Origin: JACMPA01 sp035564115
Lineage (GTDB): Bacteria > Patescibacteriota > Saccharimonadia > Saccharimonadales > UBA4665
Direction of reading: 5' to 3'
Length of the DNA: 58,212 nucleotides
Assembly: GCA_035564115.1 (NCBI GenBank)
Contig: DATMTN010000011.1
Span: 1-58,212, forward strand
The position numbers were made by a program, and so were the translations under genes. The notes under the pieces were generated by a model. That model worked only from the letters and a program-made list of their open reading frames with translations. It searched no databases and was not told where the DNA came from. Positions 23,510-32,202 of the stretch are shown here, piece after piece. Each line of letters starts with the position of its first letter. The first letter of the stretch is position 1.

Positions 23510-23941
23510 ATGAACAAGTCTGTAATCGGTGGGGTAATCGTACTTCTTATACTCGTCGCCGGAGGTGGTCTATTACTCGCGAATCACAAATCCAGCAACA
23601 CGAACAGTGGCGGCACTTCGCCAACCGTCATTAACGATAACAACATGAAAAGCCCAGACAGTAGCAGCTCCAACGCCGTTGCAACTACCAGCGTGAACAT
23701 CAAGGACATGGCATTCTCCCCTGCCAATATCAGCGTCAAAGTCGGGGATACTGTTACGTGGACCAATAATGACAGCATCGCTCACACTGTAACCGAGACT
23801 GATGGCCAGACTGGTCCCAAGAGCGACAGTATCGAGCCAGGTAAGAGTTTTGTTTACACCTTCGACAAAGCTGGTACCTACAAGTACGACTGTTCGATTC
23901 ACCCGAACATGACCGGTATGGTCACCGTTACTGCGCGCTAG
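23510..23941 (+). CDS. Membrane-anchored cupredoxin (plastocyanin-like copper protein)
   Basis: 143 residues from the ATG at 23510, which has GGAGGG 4 bases upstream; an ATG at 23498 lies on that site and is rejected. An N-terminal hydrophobic segment (residues 5-24) is followed by a Ser/Asn/Thr linker, then a cupredoxin domain (residues 60-143). The type 1 copper ligands are visible: His in SIAHTVTET, then Cys, His and Met in YDCSIHPNMTG. It should carry electrons or copper outside the membrane; the partner is unknown. Its 3' end overlaps holA by 14 bases. Confidence 0.85.
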   Translation: MNKSVIGGVIVLLILVAGGGLLLANHKSSNTNSGGTSPTVINDNNMKSPDSSSSNAVATTSVNIKDMAFSPANISVKVGDTVTWTNNDSIAHTVTETDGQTGPKSDSIEPGKSFVYTFDKAGTYKYDCSIHPNMTGMVTVTAR

Positions 23942-24854
23942 CCAGTTGCAGTAAGTAGTTTTGCAAGGCCTCGTCTGCATCGAGGCCTTTGCTTTTGCTC
24001 CGGACATCTATAGCGAGCAGGTCTTGTATGAGCGCTCTCAGCTCCGCCAAGGTCAATCTACGAGCGATGGACTGGCTTTTTTTGACGACAAACGGGCTTA
24101 GCTTGGCTTCTCCTGCTATCTGATCGACACTACGATCCTTGGCCGCTTTGATAAGCGCTACTATGTGTAGTTGCCAAGCGAGCATAGCCACAATCTGGGG
24201 CGGCTCAACCTTGAGTGCTCGCTGCTCACTGTAGAGTTGCAAGGTTCGCTTGCGATTACCGGCAAAGGCCGCTTCCAACAATTCAAAAATTGTACTCTGC
24301 GGCGTTGCCTCAGTTAGTAGATCGATCGACTGCCTCGTAATTGTATTCGAGTGCAGGAGTAACTTTTCGAGTTCGTTCGCCAGCAGCTGCTGGTTTGTGC
24401 CCACGCGTTGTACCAGATAACTAGCATCTGCGAGGGTGATTTTGCCCTGCTTTACAGTTGCTTCGGCCACGAGCCAACGGACCAGTCCGGCTACATCTAA
24501 CTCTTTAAATTCACGGAAATCTGTACTTTTTTTGAGTAGTTTATAGTAGGCCAAGCGCTTATCGAGTTTGGGCTCAATAATCACGACGTCCGTGGTCTCC
24601 GGCACGCCAGTCAATAGCTCCTCTGCCTGCTCGGTAAATTGTTTGTTCGCGCTCGGCCGACGTAGCACAATGAGCTTCTTATCTGCTAGAAACGGTAAGC
24701 TCGTCAACGCTTCCTGCAGCCGGCCAAACTCGACTTCTTCCCCATCCAGTCGTTCCACACCAAATTCGTCATGCGCAGCCAAAAAAGCTGCAGTTATCTT
24801 CTGCAGCTCCACCTCCAACCCAAAACTGTTTTCTCCAGCCAGCGTAATAAGCAT
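23928..24854 (-). CDS. holA: DNA polymerase III subunit delta
   Basis: 308 residues. The N-terminal AAA-like domain (MLITLAGENSFGLEVELQKI, LPFLADKKLIVLRRP), the linker LVRWLVAEATVKQGKITL and the helical end (RTLQLYSEQ, IVAMLAWQLHIVALIKAA) match HolA. Delta opens the beta sliding clamp within the clamp loader. The ATG follows TATACT by 8 bases without a Shine-Dalgarno site. It is divergent from the trehalose gene. Confidence 0.88.
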   Translation of the reverse strand: MLITLAGENSFGLEVELQKITAAFLAAHDEFGVERLDGEEVEFGRLQEALTSLPFLADKKLIVLRRPSANKQFTEQAEELLTGVPETTDVVIIEPKLDKRLAYYKLLKKSTDFREFKELDVAGLVRWLVAEATVKQGKITLADASYLVQRVGTNQQLLANELEKLLLHSNTITRQSIDLLTEATPQSTIFELLEAAFAGNRKRTLQLYSEQRALKVEPPQIVAMLAWQLHIVALIKAAKDRSVDQIAGEAKLSPFVVKKSQSIARRLTLAELRALIQDLLAIDVRSKSKGLDADEALQNYLLQLASAQ

Positions 24855-24933
24855 CTGAACTTAGTATATCTGATACTGTAGGCTTTATCACTTCGCTTTC
24901 AGAACAGATGTGATACAACTATGACACTGACTT

Positions 24934-27117
24934 ATGCAGCCGGGACTTATATTGGTGTCAAATCGTTTGCCTGTAAGCGTCAAGAAAGTTGACGGTAAGT
25001 TAGAGTTTTTCCCAAGTGTTGGTGGCCTAGCTACTGGTCTCGCCACCTATACCACGAGCAAGAAGAATAAGTGGATTGGCTGGCCGGGCATCGCCAGCGA
25101 CGAACTAACCGAACGTGACCGTATAAAGATTAGCGAAGAGCTGCTAAAGCACAACTGCTACCCGGTATTCCTGACTCGAAAACAGATCGATGAATTTTAT
25201 AACGGCTACTGTAACGGCGTGTTATGGCCCCTGTTTCATGATAACGAGATATCAGAAGCTTCCCTGGCGCACGAATCACGCTGGTGGAAATCGTACCAGC
25301 GTATCAACGAGCTGTTTGCCGAGACCGTCTTTGCGCTCAGCGGCGTTGACGACACTATCTGGGTGCACGACTATCAGTTGCTGGTATTACCGGCACTATT
25401 ACGTCAGGCCCGACCGTATAACCGAGTCGGCTTCTTCCTGCACATTCCCTTCCCAGCTGTAAAGAAGTTCCAGCGTCTCGCTGAGGGCGAAGCAATTTTA
25501 GCCGGCATGCTTGGCGCCAACCTTATTGGCCTGCATGTGAACTCATATGTGCAGAATTTCCTGGAAACTGTCAAAACCTACGACTTAGGCGTTGTCGGAA
25601 CTCGGAAAGTATTACTACCCGACCGGGCAGTTCGAGTGACAGATTTTCCGCTGGGCATCGACTATGCCAAGTACGTGGAAGCTCGTAAATCTGGCGCCGT
25701 ACAGCGTGAATACGCTAAGCTGTTGGTGACATACCAGGGGTTAAAAGTTATTCTAACAGTTGATCGGCTTGACCCAGCCAAGGGGCTTATCGAGCGCTTG
25801 CAAGCGTACCGACAGTTACTCATAGAGAATCCGAATCTTATTGGTGAGGTCGTACTGGTTATGCAGGTAATGCCTTCGCGACTTGATGTACCAGAATATG
25901 CTGAACTAAAGAATCGACTCGATGCCCTGGTCGAGGAAATTAATGACGAGTTCCGGCAACCTGGCTGGCTGGCAGTCGACTACATCTTCAAGTCTCTGCC
26001 CTTCGCCCGCGTGACGGCCCTCTATCGTCGCGCCGATGTGGCCTTCATCGCGCCCCTGCGCGACGGCATGAATTTGGTTGCCAAGGAGTATTTGGCAAGT
26101 AAACCGTATCAGAGTGGCGTCCTGGTGCTGAGCAAAACAGCCGGCGCGGCCGAAGAATTGAAAGACGCCGTCATGGTTGACCCAGCCAAGCAGCCTTCTC
26201 TGGTAAAAGGCCTCCTGAAAGCACTAGACATGCAGCCGCGTGAGCTCAAGCGTCGAGTACGCAAGATGCAGCGTCAGCTCGAAGACAGCGACGTCCATGT
26301 CTGGGCTAACAAGTTTACACACACCCTCAAGCAAGATTTGCGTATCCAGCCCAAGACCAAGTCATTGCCCGTCACAAAACTCAAAGAAATTACTGAGCCA
26401 TTCAAGGCCGCCAAGCATCGCCTGATGCTGCTCGACTACGACGGAGTATTGGAGCCGTTTCATCGCAACCCGAAGCATGCCGAGCCACCTGTTTCGCTAA
26501 AGAAACTTCTGGCAAGGCTGAGTGAGCGTGCCCACGTGGTCATCATCAGTGGCCGGAGCAAATCGGAACTGCAAGACTGGCTCGGTGACCTCCCGGTCTC
26601 GCTCGTAGCTGAGCACGGCGCATTTTCGCGTCGTAATGGGAGCAGTAGCTGGCGTAAACATTACAAGGCTAATCGACCCGAATGGCGTGATGAAGTCGCC
26701 ACTCTGCTGGTCCGCTATGCCGCCAAAACTCCTGGTGCCATGGTCGAGACCAAGGAAGCCTCGCTTGTCTGGCACTACCGTAATGCTCAGCCGTATGCTG
26801 CCCAAAAATACCTGGTCATCCTACGTAAACTTCTCAAACCAATTGCCAGCCGCTACGGGCTCGAGGTGCAAATGGGCAATAAAATCCTGGAAGTCCGTCC
26901 GGCCAGTATCAACAAGGGCGTCGGTGCCTTGTCTTGGGTCCGACCCAACACCGATTTCGTGATGGCCGTGGGCGACGATTACACGGATGAGTTTATGTTC
27001 AGTATGCTGCCGCCCAGTGCCTACACCATCAAAGTCAGCAGTGGCCGCACGGTCGCCAAGTACCGCATGAAAGATGTTGAATTAGTACACAAACTACTCA
27101 ACAGGCTAGCTCGCTAA
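24934..27117 (+). CDS. Fused trehalose-6-phosphate synthase and trehalose-6-phosphate phosphatase
   Basis: 727 residues with two enzymes in order. Residues 1-465 are a GT20 synthase (SNRLPVSV, WVHDYQLLVLPALLR, FFLHIPFP, VDRLDPAKGL, PLRDGMNLVAKEYL), joining UDP- or ADP-glucose to glucose 6-phosphate. Residues about 485-727 are a HAD phosphatase (LLDYDGVLEPF, IISGRSKSEL, AEHGAFSRR, AVGDDYTDEFMF). Both catalytic sets are intact, so the protein should make trehalose, a stress solute, by itself. The phosphoglucose isomerase at 51948 could supply substrate. Weak TATGAC box 8 bases before the ATG. Confidence 0.95.
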   Translation: MQPGLILVSNRLPVSVKKVDGKLEFFPSVGGLATGLATYTTSKKNKWIGWPGIASDELTERDRIKISEELLKHNCYPVFLTRKQIDEFYNGYCNGVLWPLFHDNEISEASLAHESRWWKSYQRINELFAETVFALSGVDDTIWVHDYQLLVLPALLRQARPYNRVGFFLHIPFPAVKKFQRLAEGEAILAGMLGANLIGLHVNSYVQNFLETVKTYDLGVVGTRKVLLPDRAVRVTDFPLGIDYAKYVEARKSGAVQREYAKLLVTYQGLKVILTVDRLDPAKGLIERLQAYRQLLIENPNLIGEVVLVMQVMPSRLDVPEYAELKNRLDALVEEINDEFRQPGWLAVDYIFKSLPFARVTALYRRADVAFIAPLRDGMNLVAKEYLASKPYQSGVLVLSKTAGAAEELKDAVMVDPAKQPSLVKGLLKALDMQPRELKRRVRKMQRQLEDSDVHVWANKFTHTLKQDLRIQPKTKSLPVTKLKEITEPFKAAKHRLMLLDYDGVLEPFHRNPKHAEPPVSLKKLLARLSERAHVVIISGRSKSELQDWLGDLPVSLVAEHGAFSRRNGSSSWRKHYKANRPEWRDEVATLLVRYAAKTPGAMVETKEASLVWHYRNAQPYAAQKYLVILRKLLKPIASRYGLEVQMGNKILEVRPASINKGVGALSWVRPNTDFVMAVGDDYTDEFMFSMLPPSAYTIKVSSGRTVAKYRMKDVELVHKLLNRLAR

Positions 27118-27936
27118 TTCGGGCTCTTCCCATTCGTGGCGCATAGCAGCAAGCGCGTCAAGATCCGCCTCGAAGAAACGCGCATCGGTTACGGCAACGT
27201 CAACAAATTTATTCCACATTACATCGAATAGATTAGTGCCATCGGACTCCATACGGAGCGCCCTACAGCCGGGTGCACGGTCCAAATTTCTGCCTTCCGG
27301 CTGATCTGCATGGTAGTAGTCCTTTATCCTCTGCAGACGCTCATTGACATCAAATCGCGCCTGCACCGTGAGCCCAGCTGGTTTCTGGTCCAACACAAAT
27401 GTATGCGCCATATCCTTTGACAACTCATGCAGATTACCCGGCAGCTTACCGCGCAGTCTGTCGTCTTTTTCTGCCCTGCCAGAAACCTGGATTGATTGGT
27501 CAGCAATGAGCGGTAAGTACTCCGTATTGCGCCGCGCTATCTCGCCCAGCTCACGCACTTGTGCAGTCACGGTCGGTGGCACATCTGCGAAGCTGCCGCG
27601 GTGCGCCTCATACACCAATGGCAAGACCGTCAGATAGCGAACCATACCAAAGATACCCGCCATGCTTGCTTCTGACAGGTGTCGCATCCGTTCGGTCACA
27701 ATTCCAGCGTCGGCCTGCTGCTCCACCGCATCATACACCGCACCCACCGCAAGCCAGGCAAGATGACGATAGGGTGCGCTGAGTGGATACGCCGTATCAA
27801 CGACTTCACCGTACGTTAACCACTGGCCGACTACTCCCGGGTGTTCAGCCGAAGCAATAGCTGGCAATTGTTCCATGTCTGCACTGGGCACCAATGGTAC
27901 TTCACACGCCGCAATCAGCGCCTCTCGAAAACTCAT
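27106..27936 (-). CDS. Hypothetical soluble helical protein
   Basis: 276 residues, rich in Ala, Leu and charged residues, without membrane segment or signal peptide. Features seen: HLAWLAVGAVYDAVEQQADAG, MVRYLTVLPLVYEAHRG, and a C-terminal acidic DLDALAAMRHEWEEPE. No catalytic motif is evident and I do not recognise the family. It has a good promoter (27946-27974) placed in the 3' end of mutM, with the ATG 9 bases after TATAAT. Its 3' end overlaps the trehalose gene by 12 bases. Confidence 0.6.
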   Translation of the reverse strand: MSFREALIAACEVPLVPSADMEQLPAIASAEHPGVVGQWLTYGEVVDTAYPLSAPYRHLAWLAVGAVYDAVEQQADAGIVTERMRHLSEASMAGIFGMVRYLTVLPLVYEAHRGSFADVPPTVTAQVRELGEIARRNTEYLPLIADQSIQVSGRAEKDDRLRGKLPGNLHELSKDMAHTFVLDQKPAGLTVQARFDVNERLQRIKDYYHADQPEGRNLDRAPGCRALRMESDGTNLFDVMWNKFVDVAVTDARFFEADLDALAAMRHEWEEPELAS

Positions 27937-27945
27937 AATTTACAT

Positions 27946-27974
27946 ATTATAGTATGATTACATAGTTTTTACAA
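27946..27974 (-). promoter_or_regulatory. Promoter inside the 3' end of mutM
   Basis: Minus strand TTGTAA (27969-27974), 17-base spacer, TATAAT (27946-27951), then 9 bases to the ATG at 27936. Confidence 0.65.
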
Positions 27975-28839
27975 CTACCTGACAAGTGGGACAGGTATGC
28001 GTGCCACGGCCCGCCACGCGGGATTTTTCGATAATAGTGCCGCAGCGGTTGCAGGGCTGACCCTCCCGGCGGAAGACATTCGCAAAGCTCATATAGCTGC
28101 CCTTGCGCCCCTCAGCATCCACGTAGGTGTGATTGCTCGAGCCACCCTTGGCAATACTCAGCGTCAGCACGTCTACCAGTGCCCGGTGCAGCTCGCGGAA
28201 GTTTTTGTCGGATAAGTTCCGTACCAAGGTCGAAGGATGAATCTTGGCACCCCACAAGCTCTCATCGGCATAGATATTACCCACGCCAGCCACCACCGAC
28301 TGATCGAGCAGCGCAGCCTTGATATTCGTGTTCTTACGCCGCAGCAAACGGTCGCGCATTATCTGCCAGGTAAAGTCGGCAGCCAGTGGCTCCGGCCCGA
28401 CCTTCTGAAAGAAGTCGAGCTGCGGAATTTCCACGGTTGGCAACAGCCTCACCCAGCCAAACTTGCGCTGATCGTTAAAGAACAGTTTGGAGTCATCCGT
28501 GAATGTTAGCGTCACCCGGGTCGACTTATCGGGCAAGGGGTTCACCAGTGAATCGCTCGGGTGCCCTGCCCCAAAATCCACTGTTTTACTGCGGTACACG
28601 AGTTGCCCAGTCATCTTTAGGTGAATCACTAGTGAGTACTTACTACTCAGCTCCACGAGCAGTACTTTTGCCCGGCGCTCGACATTCGTGATTGTTGCAC
28701 CAACCAAAAACTTCTCAACATCAGCGGGCGCATTCGGAAAGCTCTTCGGCCAGTCAAAATCTACCGTCGCAACGGTCTTACCAATAATCAGTTTGTGCAG
28801 TCCGGCGCGGACTGTCTCTACCTCAGGGAGTTCCGGCAT
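27958..28839 (-). CDS. mutM: Formamidopyrimidine-DNA glycosylase (Fpg/MutM)
   Basis: 293 residues. It begins MPELPEVETVRAGL with the catalytic Pro after the removed Met and the following Glu. QSVVAGVGNIYADESLWGAKIHP is the helix-two-turn-helix. The C-terminal zinc finger is complete (CNRCG ... HTCPTCQ). The enzyme removes 8-oxoguanine and ring-opened purines and nicks the strand. The ATG is 7 bases after TACAAT, predicting a leaderless mRNA. Confidence 0.96.
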   Translation of the reverse strand: MPELPEVETVRAGLHKLIIGKTVATVDFDWPKSFPNAPADVEKFLVGATITNVERRAKVLLVELSSKYSLVIHLKMTGQLVYRSKTVDFGAGHPSDSLVNPLPDKSTRVTLTFTDDSKLFFNDQRKFGWVRLLPTVEIPQLDFFQKVGPEPLAADFTWQIMRDRLLRRKNTNIKAALLDQSVVAGVGNIYADESLWGAKIHPSTLVRNLSDKNFRELHRALVDVLTLSIAKGGSSNHTYVDAEGRKGSYMSFANVFRREGQPCNRCGTIIEKSRVAGRGTHTCPTCQVVVKTM

Positions 28840-28860
28840 ACTCTCTATTGTATCAAGGGA

Positions 28861-29385
28861 CTACAGGAGATACTCGACGCTATCGTCTTCTTGCTCTTCC
28901 TGCATGTGCTCCAGCATGTAGCCGGCGGCGGCCTGGAAATGGTGCTCACCACTAGTCAGTTTCTCTGGATTTGCTTCGAGGGCTTTCTCGAGCGAGCCAA
29001 TCACCACATAGGTGTCATCCAGACCCTGAACCGTTGCCGTATCAAGGTGGTATCCACGACTTATCCGATTGAGAGCGCCCCGCAAATCGCTGGCAACTTC
29101 ATGAGCAACTTCAGCCCCCTCTTCTTGGGCATAGATAAGCCCTAGGCCACGTTGGCCAGACAGCTCACTGAGGTCGATTACTTCTCCATCTGCTGTGACA
29201 TCTGGATTTTGGGCGTATTCACCCCTCACCTTGTCAACCAGCACCTGGCCACCAAACTTCGCGACTGCCCAGGCAGCTGTTTGAATACTTGCAATCTCAA
29301 CAAACGATAGCGCAGCGTTTGCGATGCCCGGTGCCTGCAAGTGCTTAAGCTCTTGGAGGGCAATTTCAGAATGTGGATGACTCAT
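28861..29385 (-). CDS. Hypothetical protein
   Basis: 174 residues, acidic, mainly helical (ALSFVEIASIQTAAWAVAKFGGQ, QAAAGYMLEHMQEEQEDD). No membrane segment, no cysteine, no known motif. It has its own promoter (29450-29479) and an A-rich leader with no clear Shine-Dalgarno site. It lies 21 bases before mutM on the same strand. Confidence 0.55.
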   Translation of the reverse strand: MSHPHSEIALQELKHLQAPGIANAALSFVEIASIQTAAWAVAKFGGQVLVDKVRGEYAQNPDVTADGEVIDLSELSGQRGLGLIYAQEEGAEVAHEVASDLRGALNRISRGYHLDTATVQGLDDTYVVIGSLEKALEANPEKLTSGEHHFQAAAGYMLEHMQEEQEDDSVEYLL

Positions 29386-29449
29386 AACAATAACTTCTTG
29401 ATACTTTTTTAGGTGGCAATGTGTTTATTTTTGCTTTGCCATGAGCGCT

Positions 29450-29479
29450 ATTCTACCCCTGTTATACACATCTAGTCAA
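29450..29479 (-). promoter_or_regulatory. Promoter of the 174-residue gene
   Basis: Minus strand TTGACT (29474-29479), 18-base spacer, TAGAAT (29450-29455). Confidence 0.6.
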
Positions 29480-29532
29480 GACCTTCATGGCCATTAAACT
29501 TGATTTTATGCAAAATATATCATGTTTGATAT

Positions 29533-29560
29533 TTGCGTAAGCTTTTCAGCGTGGGATAAT
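29533..29560 (+). promoter_or_regulatory. Promoter of the 79-residue DciA-like gene
   Basis: TTGCGT (29533-29538), 16-base spacer, GATAAT (29555-29560), then 8 bases to the ATG at 29569. Confidence 0.55.
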
Positions 29561-29568
29561 GAAGTCTT

Positions 29569-29808
29569 ATGAGTAATTCCCTAGCCGACCTGCTGGCAAA
29601 TAAAGACTTCGACGAACCCGATGAAATGCGGGCAATTAAGCAGTTTGTCCAGCAAAATTACCAAGTAGATGTCGAGGTACAGCTGCACGATAAGCAACTC
29701 ATCATCACCACACCCAGTGCTGCCCTGGCCAACACACTACGGCTAAAACTCCCAGAGTTACGCAAGGCCGCTGCGACAGATAAGCGTATCGTGCTGCGAA
29801 TTCGTTAG
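29569..29808 (+). CDS. Short DUF721/DciA-like protein
   Basis: 79 residues. The second half (KQLIITTPSAALANTLRLKL, PELRKAA, RIVLRIR) follows the pattern of the DUF721/DciA core, a small KH-like domain that in many bacteria helps load the replicative helicase. It is shorter than DciA proteins, so it may be a minimal form; the assignment is tentative. Leaderless-type promoter. Its last four bases overlap the convergent gene. Confidence 0.45.
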   Translation: MSNSLADLLANKDFDEPDEMRAIKQFVQQNYQVDVEVQLHDKQLIITTPSAALANTLRLKLPELRKAAATDKRIVLRIR

Positions 29809-30365
29809 AGTAGGTTCAGGTTAGCGCCGCGGACGAGATTGCCGTAGTCAGGAACCTGGCTCGTGAACAACGTATAAACACTACTGACATTGCCACGGAA
29901 GGTCTTCACATTACAGCCCGTAGACCAATAACGCATCAGTTGGTCGGAACCATTGGTAAACGAGTAGATACGGCGCTGGCCAAGTGGACAGTAGCCCCGC
30001 TCATCCTTCATCTTCGAGTCGTTGTTACCCTCGGTGAAACTCTGGTGCTGCAGGGCCAGCAAGAAGTTACTGTATGAGTCGACGTTATTCGGGTAGGTTT
30101 GCTGCTTAACAACCTCGCCCTGGTAACCACTCATCAGACTGAAGGTGACTTCGTTGGCATCGACGTCGATTTTCACCTGGTTGTGCTTCTGGTCGGCAAC
30201 AATCGGACCATCGAGCACGAAGTGGGCTGCGGAATCATTTTTGGCATAATCAATCAGGTTCAACGCTTTAGGCGCAGGCGAACCACTACCCCCACCTCGC
30301 AGCAAAAGTACGAGGATGAGGATGACAAGACCGATTGTGGCAAAGATGCCGACTAGATAACGCAT
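29805..30365 (-). CDS. Single-pass membrane protein with extracellular domain
   Basis: 186 residues. A membrane anchor at residues 3-24 (LVGIFATIGLVILILVLLL) is followed by a Gly/Ser/Pro linker and a compact exported domain with two cysteines (RGYCPLGQRR, STGCNVKTF) that could form a disulfide. The pattern EVTFSLMSGYQGEVV suggests beta structure. Family not recognised; a Saccharibacteria-type surface protein is likely. Confidence 0.6.
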   Translation of the reverse strand: MRYLVGIFATIGLVILILVLLLRGGGSGSPAPKALNLIDYAKNDSAAHFVLDGPIVADQKHNQVKIDVDANEVTFSLMSGYQGEVVKQQTYPNNVDSYSNFLLALQHQSFTEGNNDSKMKDERGYCPLGQRRIYSFTNGSDQLMRYWSTGCNVKTFRGNVSSVYTLFTSQVPDYGNLVRGANLNLL

Positions 30366-30411
30366 ATGCTCTGTAATGCTCTCTTACTGGCATATTGTAG
30401 CACCATTAGCA

Positions 30412-30996
30412 CTATTTTGCAAGCTCTTGAGCGAGCATTTTCTCGAGGTCAGACTTGGCCTGTTCGAAGCTCCGGTACCAAATTGCCCGCATACCAACAT
30501 CGCTTGCTCCAGTGCAATAGCGCTCCTGGTCATCTATAAAGACGCACTCTTCGGGAGAAACCCCGAGCCGGTCCGCGATCGTCTGGTACGCTCTCGGGTC
30601 GGGTTTTATAAAGCCCAGCTCAAATGACAGGGCCGTTGCATCAAATACTTTCAGCTGCTCAGGGGTAAAGAGATGGTCGAGCCAGTTCCCGCCGGCGTTC
30701 GAGAGCAAGCCGATTTTGTAGTGGGGCTTCAGCTGAGCTGCGATATAGTCGACTAGCTCGGCATCGACCGGATTGTCTTCGATTTCCTTGTAGGCCTGCT
30801 CTTTTGGGAGGCCTGCGAGGCCAGCAACACCCTGGATAAAGTCATCGTAGCCAATCAGCCCGGCATCGACTTGCCTGTTTATACTTGTGGCCTCTTCAAA
30901 CAGTTCAGGTTTTTCACCGAAGTATTTGCGCTTGAACGGTAGCCAACCATCATTGACTAGTACACCGAAACAATCGAAGACCACTGCGCGAATCAT
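30412..30996 (-). CDS. HAD-IA family hydrolase
   Basis: 194 residues. Motif I reads FDCFGVLVND: the nucleophile Asp is present but the second Asp of DxD is Phe, as in some dehalogenase and epoxide-hydrolase-like members. Motif II is LLSNAGG, motif III Lys is in ELGFIKPDPRAY, motif IV is CVFIDDQERYC. Substrate unknown. The ATG lies 6 bases after TACAAT, so it has its own leaderless-type promoter although it follows the polA cluster closely. Confidence 0.83.
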   Translation of the reverse strand: MIRAVVFDCFGVLVNDGWLPFKRKYFGEKPELFEEATSINRQVDAGLIGYDDFIQGVAGLAGLPKEQAYKEIEDNPVDAELVDYIAAQLKPHYKIGLLSNAGGNWLDHLFTPEQLKVFDATALSFELGFIKPDPRAYQTIADRLGVSPEECVFIDDQERYCTGASDVGMRAIWYRSFEQAKSDLEKMLAQELAK

Positions 30997-31024
30997 ATGA
31001 CTATTGTATCAATAGCACGCCTAC

Positions 31025-31471
31025 CTAAGCATGAGCCTGAAGTAAAGTGTCGGCAAACTCCTGACCAAACTTGTAGGTCAGACGCCTAGCAGCCTCCCGG
31101 GCACTCACCCACTCGTAGCCCGTGTGTTCGTCGCTCAGCGTCACCGTACTACCCTCAGGCACTGTGACTCGGTAGACCATCAAAGCTAGACCGACCCTTT
31201 CGGTCTGGGAAATTGGAATCTGGATTGGCGAAATTACACTAGTAAAGAGCTCCGCTCCGTCAAAGTCAGTGATGCCCGTTTCCTCGACCATTTCCCGCTT
31301 CAACGCAGCAAGTGGATCCTCGCCAATATCGATACGACCGCCGGGCAAATCAGCATGCGACTGTTCTGGCGTCAGGAACTTAGAAGTATCCGTTTCAAAA
31401 ATGAGGATCTGTCCTGCCCTATTTGTGATCAGTGCCTTAACCCCTACATGAAATAACTTCTCTTTTGCCAT
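31025..31471 (-). CDS. NUDIX hydrolase
   Basis: 148 residues with a complete Nudix box (GGRIDIGEDPLAALKREMVE followed by ETGI). NUDIX enzymes cleave nucleoside diphosphates linked to another group, including oxidised dNTPs. GGAG precedes the ATG. It lies 13 bases after the MazG-like gene in the polA cluster, so clean-up of damaged nucleotides is a reasonable role. Substrate not predictable. Confidence 0.88.
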   Translation of the reverse strand: MAKEKLFHVGVKALITNRAGQILIFETDTSKFLTPEQSHADLPGGRIDIGEDPLAALKREMVEETGITDFDGAELFTSVISPIQIPISQTERVGLALMVYRVTVPEGSTVTLSDEHTGYEWVSAREAARRLTYKFGQEFADTLLQAHA

Positions 31472-31484
31472 GAATTCTCCTCTG

Positions 31485-31793
31485 CTATTCTACCGATTCC
31501 AGAAATATTCGCTTCTTGAACGCTCCGCGCTCGAGCGTCTTCTTCGAGACAGTTTTTGCTAGCTCCCCAGGTGTGATATCCAGGGCATCGGCCAGTGCCA
31601 AGATGACTTCCTGTAAATCCGCCAGTTCTTCAGCGCTATTATCGGCTTTAAATTCCTCGTACTCTTCGCCGAGTTTATCAATGAGTGCCTGCAGATACTC
31701 GTCTTTGCGGAGATAACGTGTAACTGGCTTCTTGCCCTCGGCCTCAATGATTTGCGGGATTTTGTCGCGTACAAGTTTGTTATAAATTTTCAT
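31485..31793 (-). CDS. MazG-like nucleotide pyrophosphohydrolase
   Basis: 102 residues. MKIYNKLVRDKIPQIIEAEG and the helical metal site KLGEEYEEF plus EELADLQEVILALAD (EExxE ... ExxD pattern) mark the all-alpha NTP pyrophosphatase superfamily. Often labelled phosphoribosyl-ATP pyrophosphohydrolase, but no histidine pathway is seen here; general nucleotide hydrolysis is more likely. The start overlaps the deaminase stop as ATGA. Confidence 0.82.
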   Translation of the reverse strand: MKIYNKLVRDKIPQIIEAEGKKPVTRYLRKDEYLQALIDKLGEEYEEFKADNSAEELADLQEVILALADALDITPGELAKTVSKKTLERGAFKKRIFLESVE

Positions 31794-32200
31794 GCGGTGA
31801 GTGGAATATACTCTACTTTTACTCTGTTGCGGGAGGTCTGCTTGGCGGCAATTTCGGCTAATGTCAGGTCAAACTCATAGGTAAAGTTCGTATCGGTAGC
31901 CGCCTGCGCGTAGACCACCCGATCCATGCGTGCCCAGGCCGCACAGCTAAAGCACATCAGGCAGGGCTCGTGACTGCCATACATGATGCAGCCTTCCAGA
32001 TTGTAGGTTCCAAGCTTCTGGCATGCGGCTTTGATGGCAGATGTTTCGGCGTGGGCCGTTGGGTCAGTCAATTCGTGAACATGATTCGTATCTTCGGCAA
32101 TAATTTCACCGTCTTTTACGATGACCGCACCGAAGTTATACGGCTCCGAAACAGTATTGCCGACTTCCACTGCTCGCCGTAAAAAATCTTGGTCAGTCAT
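31790..32200 (-). CDS. Nucleoside/nucleotide deaminase (CDA fold)
   Basis: 136 residues. Zinc motifs HAETSAIKAAC and PCLMCFSCAAW are complete (His, Glu, two Cys). Such enzymes deaminate guanine, cytosine or dCMP; the sequence does not settle which. It follows the polA stop by two bases, so the two genes are co-translated. Confidence 0.85.
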   Translation of the reverse strand: MTDQDFLRRAVEVGNTVSEPYNFGAVIVKDGEIIAEDTNHVHELTDPTAHAETSAIKAACQKLGTYNLEGCIMYGSHEPCLMCFSCAAWARMDRVVYAQAATDTNFTYEFDLTLAEIAAKQTSRNRVKVEYIPLTA

Positions 32201-32202
32201 GC